Assembly: GCA_028278645.1 (NCBI GenBank)
Contig: JANQDZ010000041.1
Location: 1-64,000 of the forward strand
DNA: 64,000 nt
Direction of reading: 5' to 3'
Source of the DNA: Longimicrobiales bacterium
Lineage (GTDB): Bacteria; Gemmatimonadota; Gemmatimonadetes; Longimicrobiales; Gaopeijiaceae
Positions 25,838 through 35,494 of this stretch are shown here, in pieces. The notes beneath the pieces were generated by a model. That model had not been told where the DNA came from and ran no database searches. It was given only the letters and a program-made list of their open reading frames with translations. Within the stretch, counting starts at the first letter, position 1. Each line of letters opens with the position of its first letter. The position numbers were made by a program, and so were the translations under genes.

Positions 25838-27907
25838 ATGGACCGCCGAAGAGTGACGCGGCGGGCGGTTTTCTTTGCGATCACCGTCTCCGTTTTAGCA
25901 GTAGCCGCCCTGGCCCCCACCACCGCCGAATCCCAGGAAGCACGGGTTCTGACACCCCGGGACGTGGCCACCATGAAGTCGGTCACCGGCGTGTTCCCCA
26001 GCCCGGATGGGTCCCGGGTCGCTTTCACCCGGTCTGAGCCAAGGGGCCCTGAAGACGCTCCAGGAGGAGCCTATATATCGCTCTTCATGTTGGCGGGGAA
26101 TCATGGACCTCGGCCCCTTGTCACTGGACCTCGGAGTGTTGGTGGCGTGGCGTGGCATCCGGGAGGCGAGCTTTTGACCTTCCTCGATCGGCGGGATGGG
26201 GATTCCGGTCGGCAGCTCTACGCCCTGTCTATGGCCGGTGGAGAAGCTCACCGGATCTTTGAGGCGGAGGACGGCATCAGCCAGTACCGGTGGCGCCCGG
26301 ACGGAATGGCGGTTGCCTTCACCGCAACCATCCCGGCGCCCGCAGGGCGAGCCGCGGCCAGGAGTGCCGGGTTCGATCAGCGGGTCTACGACGAGGACGA
26401 CAGCAGCTTCGGTCTCTTCGTCTGGGACCACGACACGGGAGAGATCCGCCTGTACGAGTTGCCAGGCAGTGTGATTGACCTGGAGTGGTCCCCCGACGGG
26501 GGCGTCATGGCCCTGGCGGTGGCTCCCACCTCCGGAGTGGACGATGCCATGATGTTCAAGCGGATCCGGATCCTGGACATGGCATCCGGGCGGGTCCAGG
26601 CAACTGTTCAAAACCCGGGGAAGCTGGGTGGAATGGCCTTCTCGCCGGACGGCTCCCAGCTTGCCTACATCGGTGCCGCCGATCCCAGGGATTCTCACGC
26701 AGGTATGCTGTTCATGGTGGGGTCGGGTGGTGGAGACCCCCGATCCCTTACACCGGGCTGGAAGGGCATGGCCCACTCGCTGGAGTGGCAAGACCAGCAC
26801 ACGATCCGGGCTAGAATCAGCCGGGGTATCCAGAGCGCGGTGTCGGACTTCGACGTGCGAGACGGTACCTGGTCGGACCTTCCGGGCCTCGACATGGCGT
26901 TCGGCTCCGTGCATACGGCAGGGAGCAGTGTGTTCGCGACGGTTTCGGGTCCCACCCATCCTTCCGAGGTCTACATCTTTGATGGAACGGAATGGTCACG
27001 GCAGTCCGATTCGAACCCGTGGATGGAGAACGTCAGCCTCACGGCACAGGAGACCTACACCTTCGAGGCCCGGGATGGCCTCGAGATCGAAGGCGTTCTC
27101 CTGTACCCGGCCGGGTTCGTGGAAGGGACACGGTACCCCTTGGTGATCGTGGCCCATGGCGGTCCCGAAAGCCACTACAACAATCAATGGGTGACGGGCT
27201 ACAACACCTGGGGCCAGCTACTCAGCAGTGGGGGGTATTTCGTCTGGTATCCCAACTACAGGGCCAGCACGGGCCGGGGCGTGGAGTTCGCCAAGGCCGA
27301 TCACGGAGATCCCATGGGTGGAGAGTTCGAGGATCACCTGGATGCCATCGACCACTTCGTGGAGCGGGGCTGGGTAGACCGGGATCGCGTGGGAGTCGGG
27401 GGAGGGTCATACGGGGGATACACTGCGGCCTGGGCCGCAACCAGGCACACCGAACACTTCGCGGCGGCTGTGAGCTTTGTCCCCATCACCCACGTACCCA
27501 CGAAGTGGCTCACGTCGGACATCCCTTGGGAGTTCTACTATGTCCACTACGAGGAAGTTTGGCCCACCGACGAAGATCAGTGGGACTTCCTCTCCTCCCG
27601 TAGCCCGCTGACATACGCAGCAAACGCTCGGACCCCGCTACTCCTGGCGGGTGGAACGGCCGATCCACGGGTGCACCCGAGCCAACCGTTTATGTTGTAC
27701 CGAGCCGTGGAAGCCTCCACCGATACCCCCGTGCGGTACATCCAATATCCGGGGGAGGGGCACGGGAACCGGGTGAGCACGCACCGATACGACTACATGC
27801 TCCGGGCCCTCCGTTGGTTTGACCACTATCTGAGACCCGGGGATCACCGCGGTGACGCGCCACCGCCCGTAGACGTTGACTACGGCGTCTGGATGAAAGG
27901 GAGGTAA
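25838..27907 (+). CDS. Exported S9 family prolyl oligopeptidase-like peptidase
   Basis: A 689-residue exported serine peptidase. After the signal peptide (about residues 8-30) come beta-propeller type repeats with PDG turns (PSPDGSRVAFT, RWRPDGMAVAFT, EWSPDGGVMALA, FSPDGSQLAY), then the alpha/beta-hydrolase domain from about 430. GGGSYGGYTAAWAATRH sets the nucleophile Ser at 524, GGTADPRVHP the Asp at 609 and GEGHGNR the His at 642. It would act on oligopeptides as acylaminoacyl- or dipeptidyl-type peptidase. ATG 25838 has GGAGG six bases upstream. Confidence 0.9.
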   Translation: MDRRRVTRRAVFFAITVSVLAVAALAPTTAESQEARVLTPRDVATMKSVTGVFPSPDGSRVAFTRSEPRGPEDAPGGAYISLFMLAGNHGPRPLVTGPRSVGGVAWHPGGELLTFLDRRDGDSGRQLYALSMAGGEAHRIFEAEDGISQYRWRPDGMAVAFTATIPAPAGRAAARSAGFDQRVYDEDDSSFGLFVWDHDTGEIRLYELPGSVIDLEWSPDGGVMALAVAPTSGVDDAMMFKRIRILDMASGRVQATVQNPGKLGGMAFSPDGSQLAYIGAADPRDSHAGMLFMVGSGGGDPRSLTPGWKGMAHSLEWQDQHTIRARISRGIQSAVSDFDVRDGTWSDLPGLDMAFGSVHTAGSSVFATVSGPTHPSEVYIFDGTEWSRQSDSNPWMENVSLTAQETYTFEARDGLEIEGVLLYPAGFVEGTRYPLVIVAHGGPESHYNNQWVTGYNTWGQLLSSGGYFVWYPNYRASTGRGVEFAKADHGDPMGGEFEDHLDAIDHFVERGWVDRDRVGVGGGSYGGYTAAWAATRHTEHFAAAVSFVPITHVPTKWLTSDIPWEFYYVHYEEVWPTDEDQWDFLSSRSPLTYAANARTPLLLAGGTADPRVHPSQPFMLYRAVEASTDTPVRYIQYPGEGHGNRVSTHRYDYMLRALRWFDHYLRPGDHRGDAPPPVDVDYGVWMKGR

Positions 27908-27921
27908 GACCACCTCAGCGG

Positions 27922-28485
27922 TCAGCGGTAAACCCAGAGGAAGATCAGGGGGATCAGTACTCCCACTGTCGTGAGCCAGGCCCCACGGCCGGTGATCCCT
28001 TTTTTCCCTTTGATCACGAAAAGGCCTGTGATTGCCAGGAGGAGGAGCGCCACCGCGTAGAGGTCGGCCATGTAGGTCCAGAGTCCGCGAGGCTGGTTCA
28101 GGTGCAGTTGGTTCATTTCCTGGAGCACACGCCGGTCCTGGATAAACTCGACCGAGGCCTCCCCTGACGGAAGGTCTACCGTCACCCGGCCCTCGTCGAG
28201 GAAGATGTCCAGGGTGTTCTCGTCTCTCCGGAACGTGTCCCGGTAGGTGGATCCAAGCCCGCCGGCCCGGAGGATTTCTTCCACCGTATCCGCGCTCCGG
28301 GGATCCTCCGCCGTCACGGGACCTACGTTGAAACTGGACTCAGTGGTCTTGTAGTTGGGGTTCCAGTCGCGTACGTGATTTACGGCCAGCCCTGACACCG
28401 CGTAGACCACAGTGAGTCCGGCGCAGAGGTAACCCAGGTCCCGGTGAATGAGCCGGTTCCACTTCCTCCATTGGATTTTCTTCAT
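27922..28485 (-). CDS. PepSY-associated transmembrane protein
   Basis: A 187-residue protein with an N-terminal cytoplasmic stretch KKIQWRKWNRLIHRDLGYL, a first helix, a periplasmic domain of about 100 residues (PepSY-like: VEEILRAGGLGSTYRDTF, RVTVDLPSGEASVEF, LNQLHLNQPRG) and two C-terminal helices. Such proteins occur with redox or iron functions in the inner membrane. It lies ten bases after the DUF4920 lipoprotein gene on the same strand, so the two are likely one operon. Confidence 0.75.
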   Translation of the reverse strand: MKKIQWRKWNRLIHRDLGYLCAGLTVVYAVSGLAVNHVRDWNPNYKTTESSFNVGPVTAEDPRSADTVEEILRAGGLGSTYRDTFRRDENTLDIFLDEGRVTVDLPSGEASVEFIQDRRVLQEMNQLHLNQPRGLWTYMADLYAVALLLLAITGLFVIKGKKGITGRGAWLTTVGVLIPLIFLWVYR

Positions 28486-28494
28486 GGAACTGGG

Positions 28495-28980
28495 TCAGTC
28501 GCCGTTCTCGATCTCTGCACCCAGGCCCCGAAGCTGATACGTGACCGAGGGTCCCGTGATGGTGGAGGGATCGAATTCCGTGCCGTGCTCCTCTGCCTGG
28601 TGTTCTGCTTGGGCCAGAGCCTCCTCCATGGTGAGCTCGATCTTCTCCATGATCCCTTCCACGCGGGCGTGGAGACCCATGGCGGTCATGGGGAAGACGA
28701 TGACCCCATCCTCCACCTTCACCCGTAGTTGCTCCCCGTCGTTCTCCCCAGCCACGGCCATCCAACAGCCACGCATCTCGCAAACGCCGACGACCGTTCC
28801 CTCGACACGCAGGTGTTGTCCTACGTACGCGTCTGGATCGGCCAGAATGGCTGAGACACTGGTGTTTTCGGTGAGCGTGAGGGCCTCCCCGTACTGGGTG
28901 AACGGTGCTTCCGTAGTGGCGCAGGCGGAAACGAGGGCCACGAGTCCGAGACCGGCGAGAAAAGACGAACGGAAAGACAT
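28495..28980 (-). CDS. DUF4920 domain lipoprotein
   Basis: A 161-residue lipoprotein: MSFRSSFLAGLGLVALVSAC gives the lipobox Cys at 20. The DUF4920 domain follows, with YGEALTLTENTSVSAIL, LRVEGTVVGVCEMRGCWM (the Cys pair of the family) and FPMTAMGLHARVEG. ATG 28980 follows CGGAGG closely; a longer frame to 29289 overlaps the divergent dipeptidase and is not used. Divergent from the M19 gene across a 145-base gap with no clear promoter. Confidence 0.8.
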   Translation of the reverse strand: MSFRSSFLAGLGLVALVSACATTEAPFTQYGEALTLTENTSVSAILADPDAYVGQHLRVEGTVVGVCEMRGCWMAVAGENDGEQLRVKVEDGVIVFPMTAMGLHARVEGIMEKIELTMEEALAQAEHQAEEHGTEFDPSTITGPSVTYQLRGLGAEIENGD

Positions 28981-29125
28981 GTTGCCTCCGTGGTTTGGTT
29001 CGTAAGGGTCAGAAATCATAGGGGATTCTGCCACCCTTGAAAATAGATGCCACTTCCCCAGAAACCGTAAAACGTACATGTTGTGACCTTCCAGGTGTCC
29101 CCCCCCTTCCCGAGGTGAAGTAGCC

Positions 29126-30436
29126 ATGAAGAAACAGCCGTGGTTGGTCATTCCCTTTCTCCTCTCCCTTGTCGTCCCCTTGGGGTGCGGGCCAACGGCC
29201 GACTCCGAGACGGAGGAAGCTCTCGTCGCAAGGGCCCGGGGAATCCATGAACGGGTCATCACCCTCGACACCCACATCGACATCAACACCAGGAACTTTA
29301 CGCCTGAGAGGAACTACACGATGGACGTGGGGACCCAGGTTGACCTGCCAAAGATGGAGGCCGGCGGCCTGGACGTGGCGTGGTTTGTCGTCTATGTGGG
29401 CCAGGGGGAACACTCCGAAGAGGCTTTTGCGGCCGCTACCGAAGGGGCATTGGCCAAGTTCGAAGCCATTCATCGCTTGGCGGAGGAGTTCGCGCCGGAC
29501 CGGATCGAGCTTGCTTACACCTCCGACGACGTTCGGCGGATCGCAGCGACGGGAAAGAAAGTGGCCATGATCGGCGTCGAAAACGGGTACTCTATCGGCT
29601 CGGATCTCGGGAACATCAAGAGATTTCACGATCTGGGAGCGAGGTACCTATCCCTCTCCCACAATGGCCACAGTCAGCTTTGCGATTCCAACACCGGAGA
29701 GAGGGACGGGGTATGGCTCCACGGTGGGCTGAGCGAGCTGGGTCGCGGAGCGATTGCGGAGCTAAACAGGTGGGGCATCATGATCGACCTGTCTCACCCC
29801 TCCCAGGAGTCGAATGCCCAAACCATCGAGCTTTCCAGGGCTCCGGTCATCGCCTCCCACTCGTCCGCAAGGGCACTCAGTGACGTAAGCAGGAATCTCT
29901 ACGACGAGGAACTCCTCGCCATCAAGGAGAATGGCGGTGTTGTGCAAGCCGTGGCGCTCGGGAGCTACGTCAACCAGGAGAAGGGGCAAGCTCGTCGGGA
30001 GGCGCTCAGCGGCGTACGGGAAGAAGTGGCGGAGGAGATGGGGTTTGAGCTGATGGAACGATCGGCCCTCCGGGACCTCAGCGAGGCGGAGATCGAAGCC
30101 TACTTCACCGGCATGCAGGCCGTTGAAGAAGAAGTGGACAAGCGGGCAGAGGAGATGGCTGATGTGGCAGCTCCTGTGGACGTGGCCGACTTCGTCGACC
30201 ACATCGACTACATGGTCGACCTCATCGGCCTGGATCACGTGGGTATTAGCTCCGACTTCGACGGGGGCGGCGGTGTAGTCGGCTGGAGCGACGCGTCGGA
30301 GACCTTCAACGTGACGCTGGAGTTGGTACGGAGAGGGTATTCCGAGGAAGAGATAGGGCAGCTCTGGAGCGGGAATCTTCTCAGGGTCCTGGATGAGGTC
30401 CAGGAGATTGCCCGCCAGATCCAGGCGGAGGGTTGA
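29126..30436 (+). CDS. M19 membrane dipeptidase (lipoprotein)
   Basis: A 436-residue dizinc dipeptidase. The signal FLLSLVVPLGCG gives a lipobox Cys near 19. LDTHIDIN holds the first His/Asp pair, AMIGVENGYSIG the Glu, YLSLSHNGHSQ the His block, and IDLSHPSQ and ASHSSARAL the later His residues; the GLDHVGISSDFDGGGGV block carries the final Asp. It would hydrolyse dipeptides, including some D-amino-acid ones, in the periplasm. GAGGTGA lies upstream of the ATG at normal distance. Confidence 0.9.
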   Translation: MKKQPWLVIPFLLSLVVPLGCGPTADSETEEALVARARGIHERVITLDTHIDINTRNFTPERNYTMDVGTQVDLPKMEAGGLDVAWFVVYVGQGEHSEEAFAAATEGALAKFEAIHRLAEEFAPDRIELAYTSDDVRRIAATGKKVAMIGVENGYSIGSDLGNIKRFHDLGARYLSLSHNGHSQLCDSNTGERDGVWLHGGLSELGRGAIAELNRWGIMIDLSHPSQESNAQTIELSRAPVIASHSSARALSDVSRNLYDEELLAIKENGGVVQAVALGSYVNQEKGQARREALSGVREEVAEEMGFELMERSALRDLSEAEIEAYFTGMQAVEEEVDKRAEEMADVAAPVDVADFVDHIDYMVDLIGLDHVGISSDFDGGGGVVGWSDASETFNVTLELVRRGYSEEEIGQLWSGNLLRVLDEVQEIARQIQAEG

Positions 30437-30478
30437 TCAAGCTCCAAGCGTGATCCCCTTAAACAGGTCGGCTTCCGA

Positions 30479-31012
30479 CTATCCGGGGCCTGCGGCGATC
30501 CAGCTGTCGTAGGCCCCGGATCCGTTCTGGGTGACTTCCTCCCTGCCGTTCATCGACAGGGTTTTCCCGGTTGAATCGATAATGATGAGTGTAGGCACCC
30601 ACTGTACTCCGAACCTCTGGGCCAGGGTATTGGGCCTTCCGCTCTGGGACGAGACCGCGAGCCACGGCATCCCCGAGTCTGTCATGAAGTCGAAAAGGAA
30701 TGTGTCGCTGACTCCGTGGACGGCGAGGACCACTTCGAATGATCGGCCCTGGGTTTCCAGGTCGTTGTAGGCTTCCAGAAGCACGGGGGAAAAGGCTATA
30801 CAGGCCGGGCAGGTCGGGGAGGCGAAGTAGATCCCGATAACGGATGTGCTTTGTAACACACCGATACCCACCTGGCTCCCGTCCGCCTTGTAGAGCTGGG
30901 TCCCGAACAGGTCTGAGAGGGTGACGGGTCCAGTGTCCGGCGTCGTCGGCCCGCCGTCCCCGCACGCCGAAACCGCGCATGCGATCAGGATCGCTACAGC
31001 TATGATTCTCAT
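30479..31012 (-). CDS. Thioredoxin-like lipoprotein (TlpA/nucleoredoxin type)
   Basis: A 177-residue protein with a lipoprotein signal (IAVAILIACAVSAC, lipobox Cys 17) and a thioredoxin fold: VIGIYFASPTCPACIAFSP contains the redox CPAC pair, with FGVQWVPTLIIID the cis-Pro block. A partner in periplasmic thiol exchange is likely. Its ATG overlaps the TGA of the M24 peptidase gene (ATGA), so it is the last gene of the unit that begins with the Asp-box protein. The C-terminal SWIAAGPG is followed by a convergent gene. Confidence 0.8.
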   Translation of the reverse strand: MRIIAVAILIACAVSACGDGGPTTPDTGPVTLSDLFGTQLYKADGSQVGIGVLQSTSVIGIYFASPTCPACIAFSPVLLEAYNDLETQGRSFEVVLAVHGVSDTFLFDFMTDSGMPWLAVSSQSGRPNTLAQRFGVQWVPTLIIIDSTGKTLSMNGREEVTQNGSGAYDSWIAAGPG

Positions 31013-32460
31013 CGTATCAGGTAGAACTTCCTCGGATAGCCATCAACGAATCGAGCCCCTTCGATCGTGAACACGGCCTGTTCCTCCAGGCCCATGGACA
31101 CCTCCACGCCACCCCACTCCGGTATATCTGCCGCCACCGAGAATTCCATGGCGTAAACAGTGTTTAGGTGAAGGGGGTGTTCACCGGTTCCGGGGACGAA
31201 TTCCTGTTTCTCGCTCATGCCAATCATGGTCCCGGAACCATGGCCGTATGGCCCGACAGGGTGGGTATACACCCTGGGTCTCAACCCTTCGGCCCTGCCC
31301 CGCTCCAGAATGGATGCCAGGATCTCGTTCCCCGTCCGCCCTTCCCGCATTTCCTGGAGATGGATCTCTTGGAGCCGATTCCCTCTGCGGAGTAGCTCCT
31401 TCAGTCCCGCAGGCGGTTCCGTTTCACCGAGCCGAAGCACATAGGCGTTGTGCTGCATGTCGGTGTTTAGGCCCAAGTACGTGATGCCGACGTCACAGTG
31501 TAGGAGGTCGCCCCGGCGGATCACATTGTCTCCCCTCCCGTACTCCTCCGCATCAGCCGGCGAACGCCGGATATCGATGGAGGGATGGAACCAGGTATCG
31601 AGGCCGAGGTCGTTGATGCGCTGGCGGATCCACCATCGAACGTCATCGGATGTCGTCACGTCGGGAGTGATCACCTCATTCGAGAAAAACTCCCCGATGA
31701 GATCGTGGGCGATTCCGGCGAGATGCCGGTAGAGGCTGAGTTCCTGAGGGCTCCGGGTCTCGTACCACCGTATGGCGATTGTCTCGCCCGAGACCAGTCG
31801 ATCGAGGTACCGATCGTCCAAGGCTTGTTCGAGCAGGTCCTTGTGGAAAGCTGAGAGCCCGTTCCCATGAGCGAACTCGTCGACGTAGTCGTAGTGGGGA
31901 GCGTAGTTAATGGCGATCCTCTGCGGATCCTGCTCCCTTATGTACTCGGCTAAGGCGGTGAACTGGTGGTTCGCACCCTTTGACCGGTCTGTGAAGATGT
32001 TCTCATACATCGGCCCGGCCGATCCTGAGCCGTGCCAGTTCGCCGTCAATTTCTTGAAGCCGTCGGCGCCATCGTGGAAAGCCAGGATGGAAAGGCGTCG
32101 GGCACTCATGATGGGCTCCGGCACCAGCGTCATATAAACCGGATCCTCGTCATACTCGAAGTTGATGACCACCCACATGTCGACGCCCTCTTCCCGCAGG
32201 ATGGTCGGGAGGATGTTATCGAGTCTCCACTCCAGGATTTCGTTGTAGATGCGGGCACGCTCCCGGAGCGACAGGATCTTCTCGATATCACCAGCGTCTG
32301 AGATCTCCCACCCCGGGGCGAACTGCCTATCGCCGTTGGCCTGACCGGAAAGAGCGGCCCAGGGGAAGCTCAGGGCCAAGGCCAGGGCCAGAAAGACAGC
32401 GACGGTCGGTATCCTGATAGCGGGAATGAATGAGGTCAGGGTACGATCCCGCGCCTTCAT
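31009..32460 (-). CDS. Exported M24 family metallopeptidase
   Basis: A 483-residue Xaa-Pro-aminopeptidase-like protein. N-terminal signal peptide (VFLALALALSFPWAAL), a creatinase-type N-domain, then the pita-bread domain from about 230: HCDVGITYLGLNTDMQHN carries the two metal Asp, PVGPYGHGSGTM the His, and VEVSMGLEEQAVFT plus YAMEFSVA the two Glu. Substrate unknown; relatives release N-terminal residues next to proline. It overlaps both neighbours by ATGA, in the same order as the Asp-box gene and the thioredoxin-like gene. Confidence 0.85.
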   Translation of the reverse strand: MKARDRTLTSFIPAIRIPTVAVFLALALALSFPWAALSGQANGDRQFAPGWEISDAGDIEKILSLRERARIYNEILEWRLDNILPTILREEGVDMWVVINFEYDEDPVYMTLVPEPIMSARRLSILAFHDGADGFKKLTANWHGSGSAGPMYENIFTDRSKGANHQFTALAEYIREQDPQRIAINYAPHYDYVDEFAHGNGLSAFHKDLLEQALDDRYLDRLVSGETIAIRWYETRSPQELSLYRHLAGIAHDLIGEFFSNEVITPDVTTSDDVRWWIRQRINDLGLDTWFHPSIDIRRSPADAEEYGRGDNVIRRGDLLHCDVGITYLGLNTDMQHNAYVLRLGETEPPAGLKELLRRGNRLQEIHLQEMREGRTGNEILASILERGRAEGLRPRVYTHPVGPYGHGSGTMIGMSEKQEFVPGTGEHPLHLNTVYAMEFSVAADIPEWGGVEVSMGLEEQAVFTIEGARFVDGYPRKFYLIR

Positions 32461-35078
32461 GATGGCCTCCTTCTTTTGTCGGGCACAACAATCACGGCCT
32501 GGTCCGTCTCCAACCCTCGGGCCAGGAGCCGAACCGTGAACCGACCCGGTTCCACGTTGACCAGCCGAGGGCGCCGGCTGCGTCCTTCCTCTTCGGCTCC
32601 CACACTGTCGGGCATTATCCGGAGATCCCAGGCGATGCGGTTGATCCCCGGACGGTCGGGGCCCTCCAACTCCCGAATCACCTCACCGGTCTCGTCCAGG
32701 ATCTGGATCGAGACCCGGGCAGAGTCGGGAGGCGTGTCCCGGTGCGGGCCGTCCTTCAGGTAGTAGGTGATCAAGGCTCCGTATTCGGGATTCGGTCCTG
32801 CGTAACGGGCAGCCCTGTTGTGGGGATTCTGTGTCCGGAGATGGTGCTGCTCCGTTTCCCGTATCGGAAAGAGATGGGCGTCCTGGGCCATAACTTCATC
32901 GGTCATCCCTTCGAGGAAGACGATGTCATCCATGATGATGATGCCCCGCCCGTAGGTTCCCAGAACAAGGTCGCCATTCTTGATGCGGATGTCGGTCACC
33001 TGGACCGGCGGCAGGTTGCCCCCAGCCCGGGTCCAACTCTCTCCCCCGTCAACCGTGAACATGAGCCCGGTGTGGATCCCTGCGAAGAGGACATCCGGGT
33101 TCTCCGGGTGCTCCGCCACCCCCATGATCACCGCTTCGTCCGGCATGCCGTGGGAGATCCGCTCCCAGGATTCCCCGGCGTCGGTGGTTTTGAAGAGGTG
33201 AGGACGGAAGTCGTCGTGAAAGTGTCCTGAGAAGGCGATGTAGGCCGTATGCGCTTCCGTGGAGGAGGCGAGGACGTCCGCCACGTATCGCCCCGGCCCC
33301 TCGAGGTCGAACCGGTCGGAGAGGGGATCCCAGGTGACGCCCCCGTCCGTGGTCCGATGGACGCTACCGTCATCGGCCCCCACATAGATCAAACCCTGCT
33401 GCAGGGGGGATTCGGTGATAGCTGTCAGGGTGTTGAATTCCTTCAAGGACGGCTTCAGCCCCATGATCTCCCAGTCCGAGGGGGTCTCGTCCTTCGTGAG
33501 GTCCTCGCTGAGAACCTCCCAGTTTTCACCCTTGTCTGTCGTCTTGAAGAGCTTGTTCCCGCCGAAGTACATGACGTCGGGATCGTGGGGGGAGATGAGG
33601 ATGGGGCTGTTCCAGTTGAATCGGTACCTCTCGGTGGTGTCCGGCGGGGTGGGTTTGATTCCGGAGGACTCACCCGTCACCAGATCCACGCGCCTTAAGC
33701 CACCGAACTGGGATTCGGAGAAGACCACAGAAAAGTCCCTTGGGTCGATTGCGGGCGCGAACCCGTCTCCACCTCCCACCACCATAACGTCCTCATTCTG
33801 GATCCCGTTGCTGGAGTAGGTTCTGGACGGAAGTCCCCAAGTGCCGTTGTCCTGGAGTCCGCCGTACACGTGGTAGGGATCCCGGTCGTCCACTTCGATG
33901 GCGTAGAACTGGGCGATGGGGATGTTATTGAGGAATCTCCAGGTCTTGGCCCCATCATAGGTGATGTGGAAACCACCGTCGTTTCCAAGGAGCATGTGAT
34001 CGGTGTTTTCCGGGTTGATCCATAGGACATGGTGGTCAACGTGAATGCCCCGGGCCGTCCAGTCGTTCTCGAAGGATCTTCCTCCGTCGATGGAAACGTC
34101 CAGCATGGTTCCCATGACCCAGACTTTGTTCTCATTCACCGGATCGACATAGATGTTGCCGTACCAGTACGACGTCCGGATATCGTTGACCCGTTCCCAA
34201 CTCTCCCCTCTATCTTCCGACCGGAAAAGACCACCGTCACTGTCACCGATGGCCGCGTACACCACATTCGGGCTGCTGGGGGCTATGGCCATGGCGATCT
34301 TCCCGAGGTTCCCCTCCGGGAGCCCACCTCCCAGCCTGTCCCAGGTGTCCCCTCCGTCCATGGATCGGTAGATGCCCGAGTGGGGCCCGCCGGTGAGGTT
34401 GCCCCAGGCGTGACGCCGGCGCTGCCATGCCGCGGCATACAAGATCCGGCCGTTCCCCTCCATGGCGACCTCGGTTACCCCGGTATCATCGTTGATGAAA
34501 AGGACGTTCTCCCAGGTCAAGCCGCCGTCGCGGGTCCTGTACAGGCCACGCTCTTCGTTCGGGCCCCACCGGTGACCGGAAGCGGCCACGAAGACGATGT
34601 CGGGATCGGTGGGATGAATGGCGACACGGTTGATGAACCGGGTATCCCTCAGACCCATGTTCTCCCAGCTCTCACCCCCGTCCAAGGAACGGTACACACC
34701 GTCGCCCAGGGATCCGGCCTGCTGTTCCCCGTTGGCCTCTCCGGTTCCGACCCAAAGGATCAGCGGATCGGAAGGAGCGATGACCATGTCACCGATGGAC
34801 AGGGTTGTTCCCGCTTCGTCGAAGACCGGCCTCCAGGTCACGCCGTTGTTTGTGGTCTTGAAGATTCCGCCGGTAGAGCCGGCGACGTATATGACGGCGG
34901 GGTTTTCAGGAACGGCTTCGACGTCGGGTATACGCCCGCCGAAGACCGCAGGGCCGATCTCCCGCCACTCCAGGTGCTGGAAGTAGTTCTTCGGGAGTTC
35001 CTCCTGGGAAAAAGCTCCCGTTGGGAGGCACAGGAGGAGGAGGGTCATCGTCAGCCTGGAGGTGCTCTTTCCGACCAT
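32457..35078 (-). CDS. Asp-box/VPS10-like beta-propeller protein
   Basis: An 873-residue exported protein. After a signal peptide (TMTLLLLCLPTGAFS) it has about eleven Asp-box repeats of the form S-D-G-G-x-[ST]-W (TTNNGVTW, SLDGGESW, TRDGGLTW, SMDGGDTW, SEDRGESW, SIDGGRSF, TTDKGENW, TTDGGVTW, TTDAGESW, TVDGGESW), making sortilin/sialidase-like propellers. The C-terminal part after about 720 forms a beta domain (VSIQILDETGEVIRELEG). Such proteins are very common in these bacteria and their ligand is unknown; sialidase activity is not supported. It starts the three-gene ATGA-coupled unit with the M24 and thioredoxin-like genes. ATG 35078 has only a weak ribosome-binding site. Confidence 0.85.
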   Translation of the reverse strand: MVGKSTSRLTMTLLLLCLPTGAFSQEELPKNYFQHLEWREIGPAVFGGRIPDVEAVPENPAVIYVAGSTGGIFKTTNNGVTWRPVFDEAGTTLSIGDMVIAPSDPLILWVGTGEANGEQQAGSLGDGVYRSLDGGESWENMGLRDTRFINRVAIHPTDPDIVFVAASGHRWGPNEERGLYRTRDGGLTWENVLFINDDTGVTEVAMEGNGRILYAAAWQRRRHAWGNLTGGPHSGIYRSMDGGDTWDRLGGGLPEGNLGKIAMAIAPSSPNVVYAAIGDSDGGLFRSEDRGESWERVNDIRTSYWYGNIYVDPVNENKVWVMGTMLDVSIDGGRSFENDWTARGIHVDHHVLWINPENTDHMLLGNDGGFHITYDGAKTWRFLNNIPIAQFYAIEVDDRDPYHVYGGLQDNGTWGLPSRTYSSNGIQNEDVMVVGGGDGFAPAIDPRDFSVVFSESQFGGLRRVDLVTGESSGIKPTPPDTTERYRFNWNSPILISPHDPDVMYFGGNKLFKTTDKGENWEVLSEDLTKDETPSDWEIMGLKPSLKEFNTLTAITESPLQQGLIYVGADDGSVHRTTDGGVTWDPLSDRFDLEGPGRYVADVLASSTEAHTAYIAFSGHFHDDFRPHLFKTTDAGESWERISHGMPDEAVIMGVAEHPENPDVLFAGIHTGLMFTVDGGESWTRAGGNLPPVQVTDIRIKNGDLVLGTYGRGIIIMDDIVFLEGMTDEVMAQDAHLFPIRETEQHHLRTQNPHNRAARYAGPNPEYGALITYYLKDGPHRDTPPDSARVSIQILDETGEVIRELEGPDRPGINRIAWDLRIMPDSVGAEEEGRSRRPRLVNVEPGRFTVRLLARGLETDQAVIVVPDKRRRPS

Positions 35079-35494
35079 GGTCTGTTCCCGCAGAGGAATG
35101 GGTGGTGGTTCGGGCCGATTCCGAGGGATCGGTGAAAGCGGGAAGATACGAGGTGAGCCCGGCCTGTACCACGACCGGTGGGACGGTTCTCAGCCCCTCG
35201 TTCCGGTTCTTGAGCCCTTCGTTCCGGCTAAGGCTCCAGGATTCGGGTGCCCTGCCAGGCCGCGGCTCATCCGGCGTCGTCGGTTCTCTTTAGAACACCC
35301 TCCCTTCATGGGGCGGACGCGATCACTCCTCAGAGTGTGCCCCAGAACCGCTGGCTTTTTGTGGAACTCATTCCGATTTCCGGGGTCCATTCTGCTTTCC
35401 GCCTTTCTCCCGGCCGATAGTTATGGCTGGTTGGAGGCGCCCCCGGAATCGGCCCGGGCCCTGTCGCGAAAAAAACCACATCTGAGGTTTTGCC
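35079..35494. other. Intergenic region between divergent genes
   Basis: 416 bases between the Asp-box gene (minus) and the permease gene (plus). Apart from the direct repeat at 35192-35229 I see no promoter of good quality and no credible gene in any frame. Confidence 0.5.
35192..35229. repeat. 17-bp imperfect direct repeat, 21-bp period
   Basis: AGCCCCTCGTTCCGGTT (35192-35208) and AGCCCTTCGTTCCGGCT (35213-35229) differ at two positions and are spaced two helical turns apart. They may bind a regulator in the divergent promoter region. Confidence 0.4.

Noticed and set aside
32457-35078. Sialidase
   Set aside because: Asp boxes alone do not give sialidase; no Arg triad or other catalytic pattern was seen.
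34029-35135. Plus-strand frame opposite the Asp-box protein
   Set aside because: Antisense shadow of the repeats; no start site or motif.
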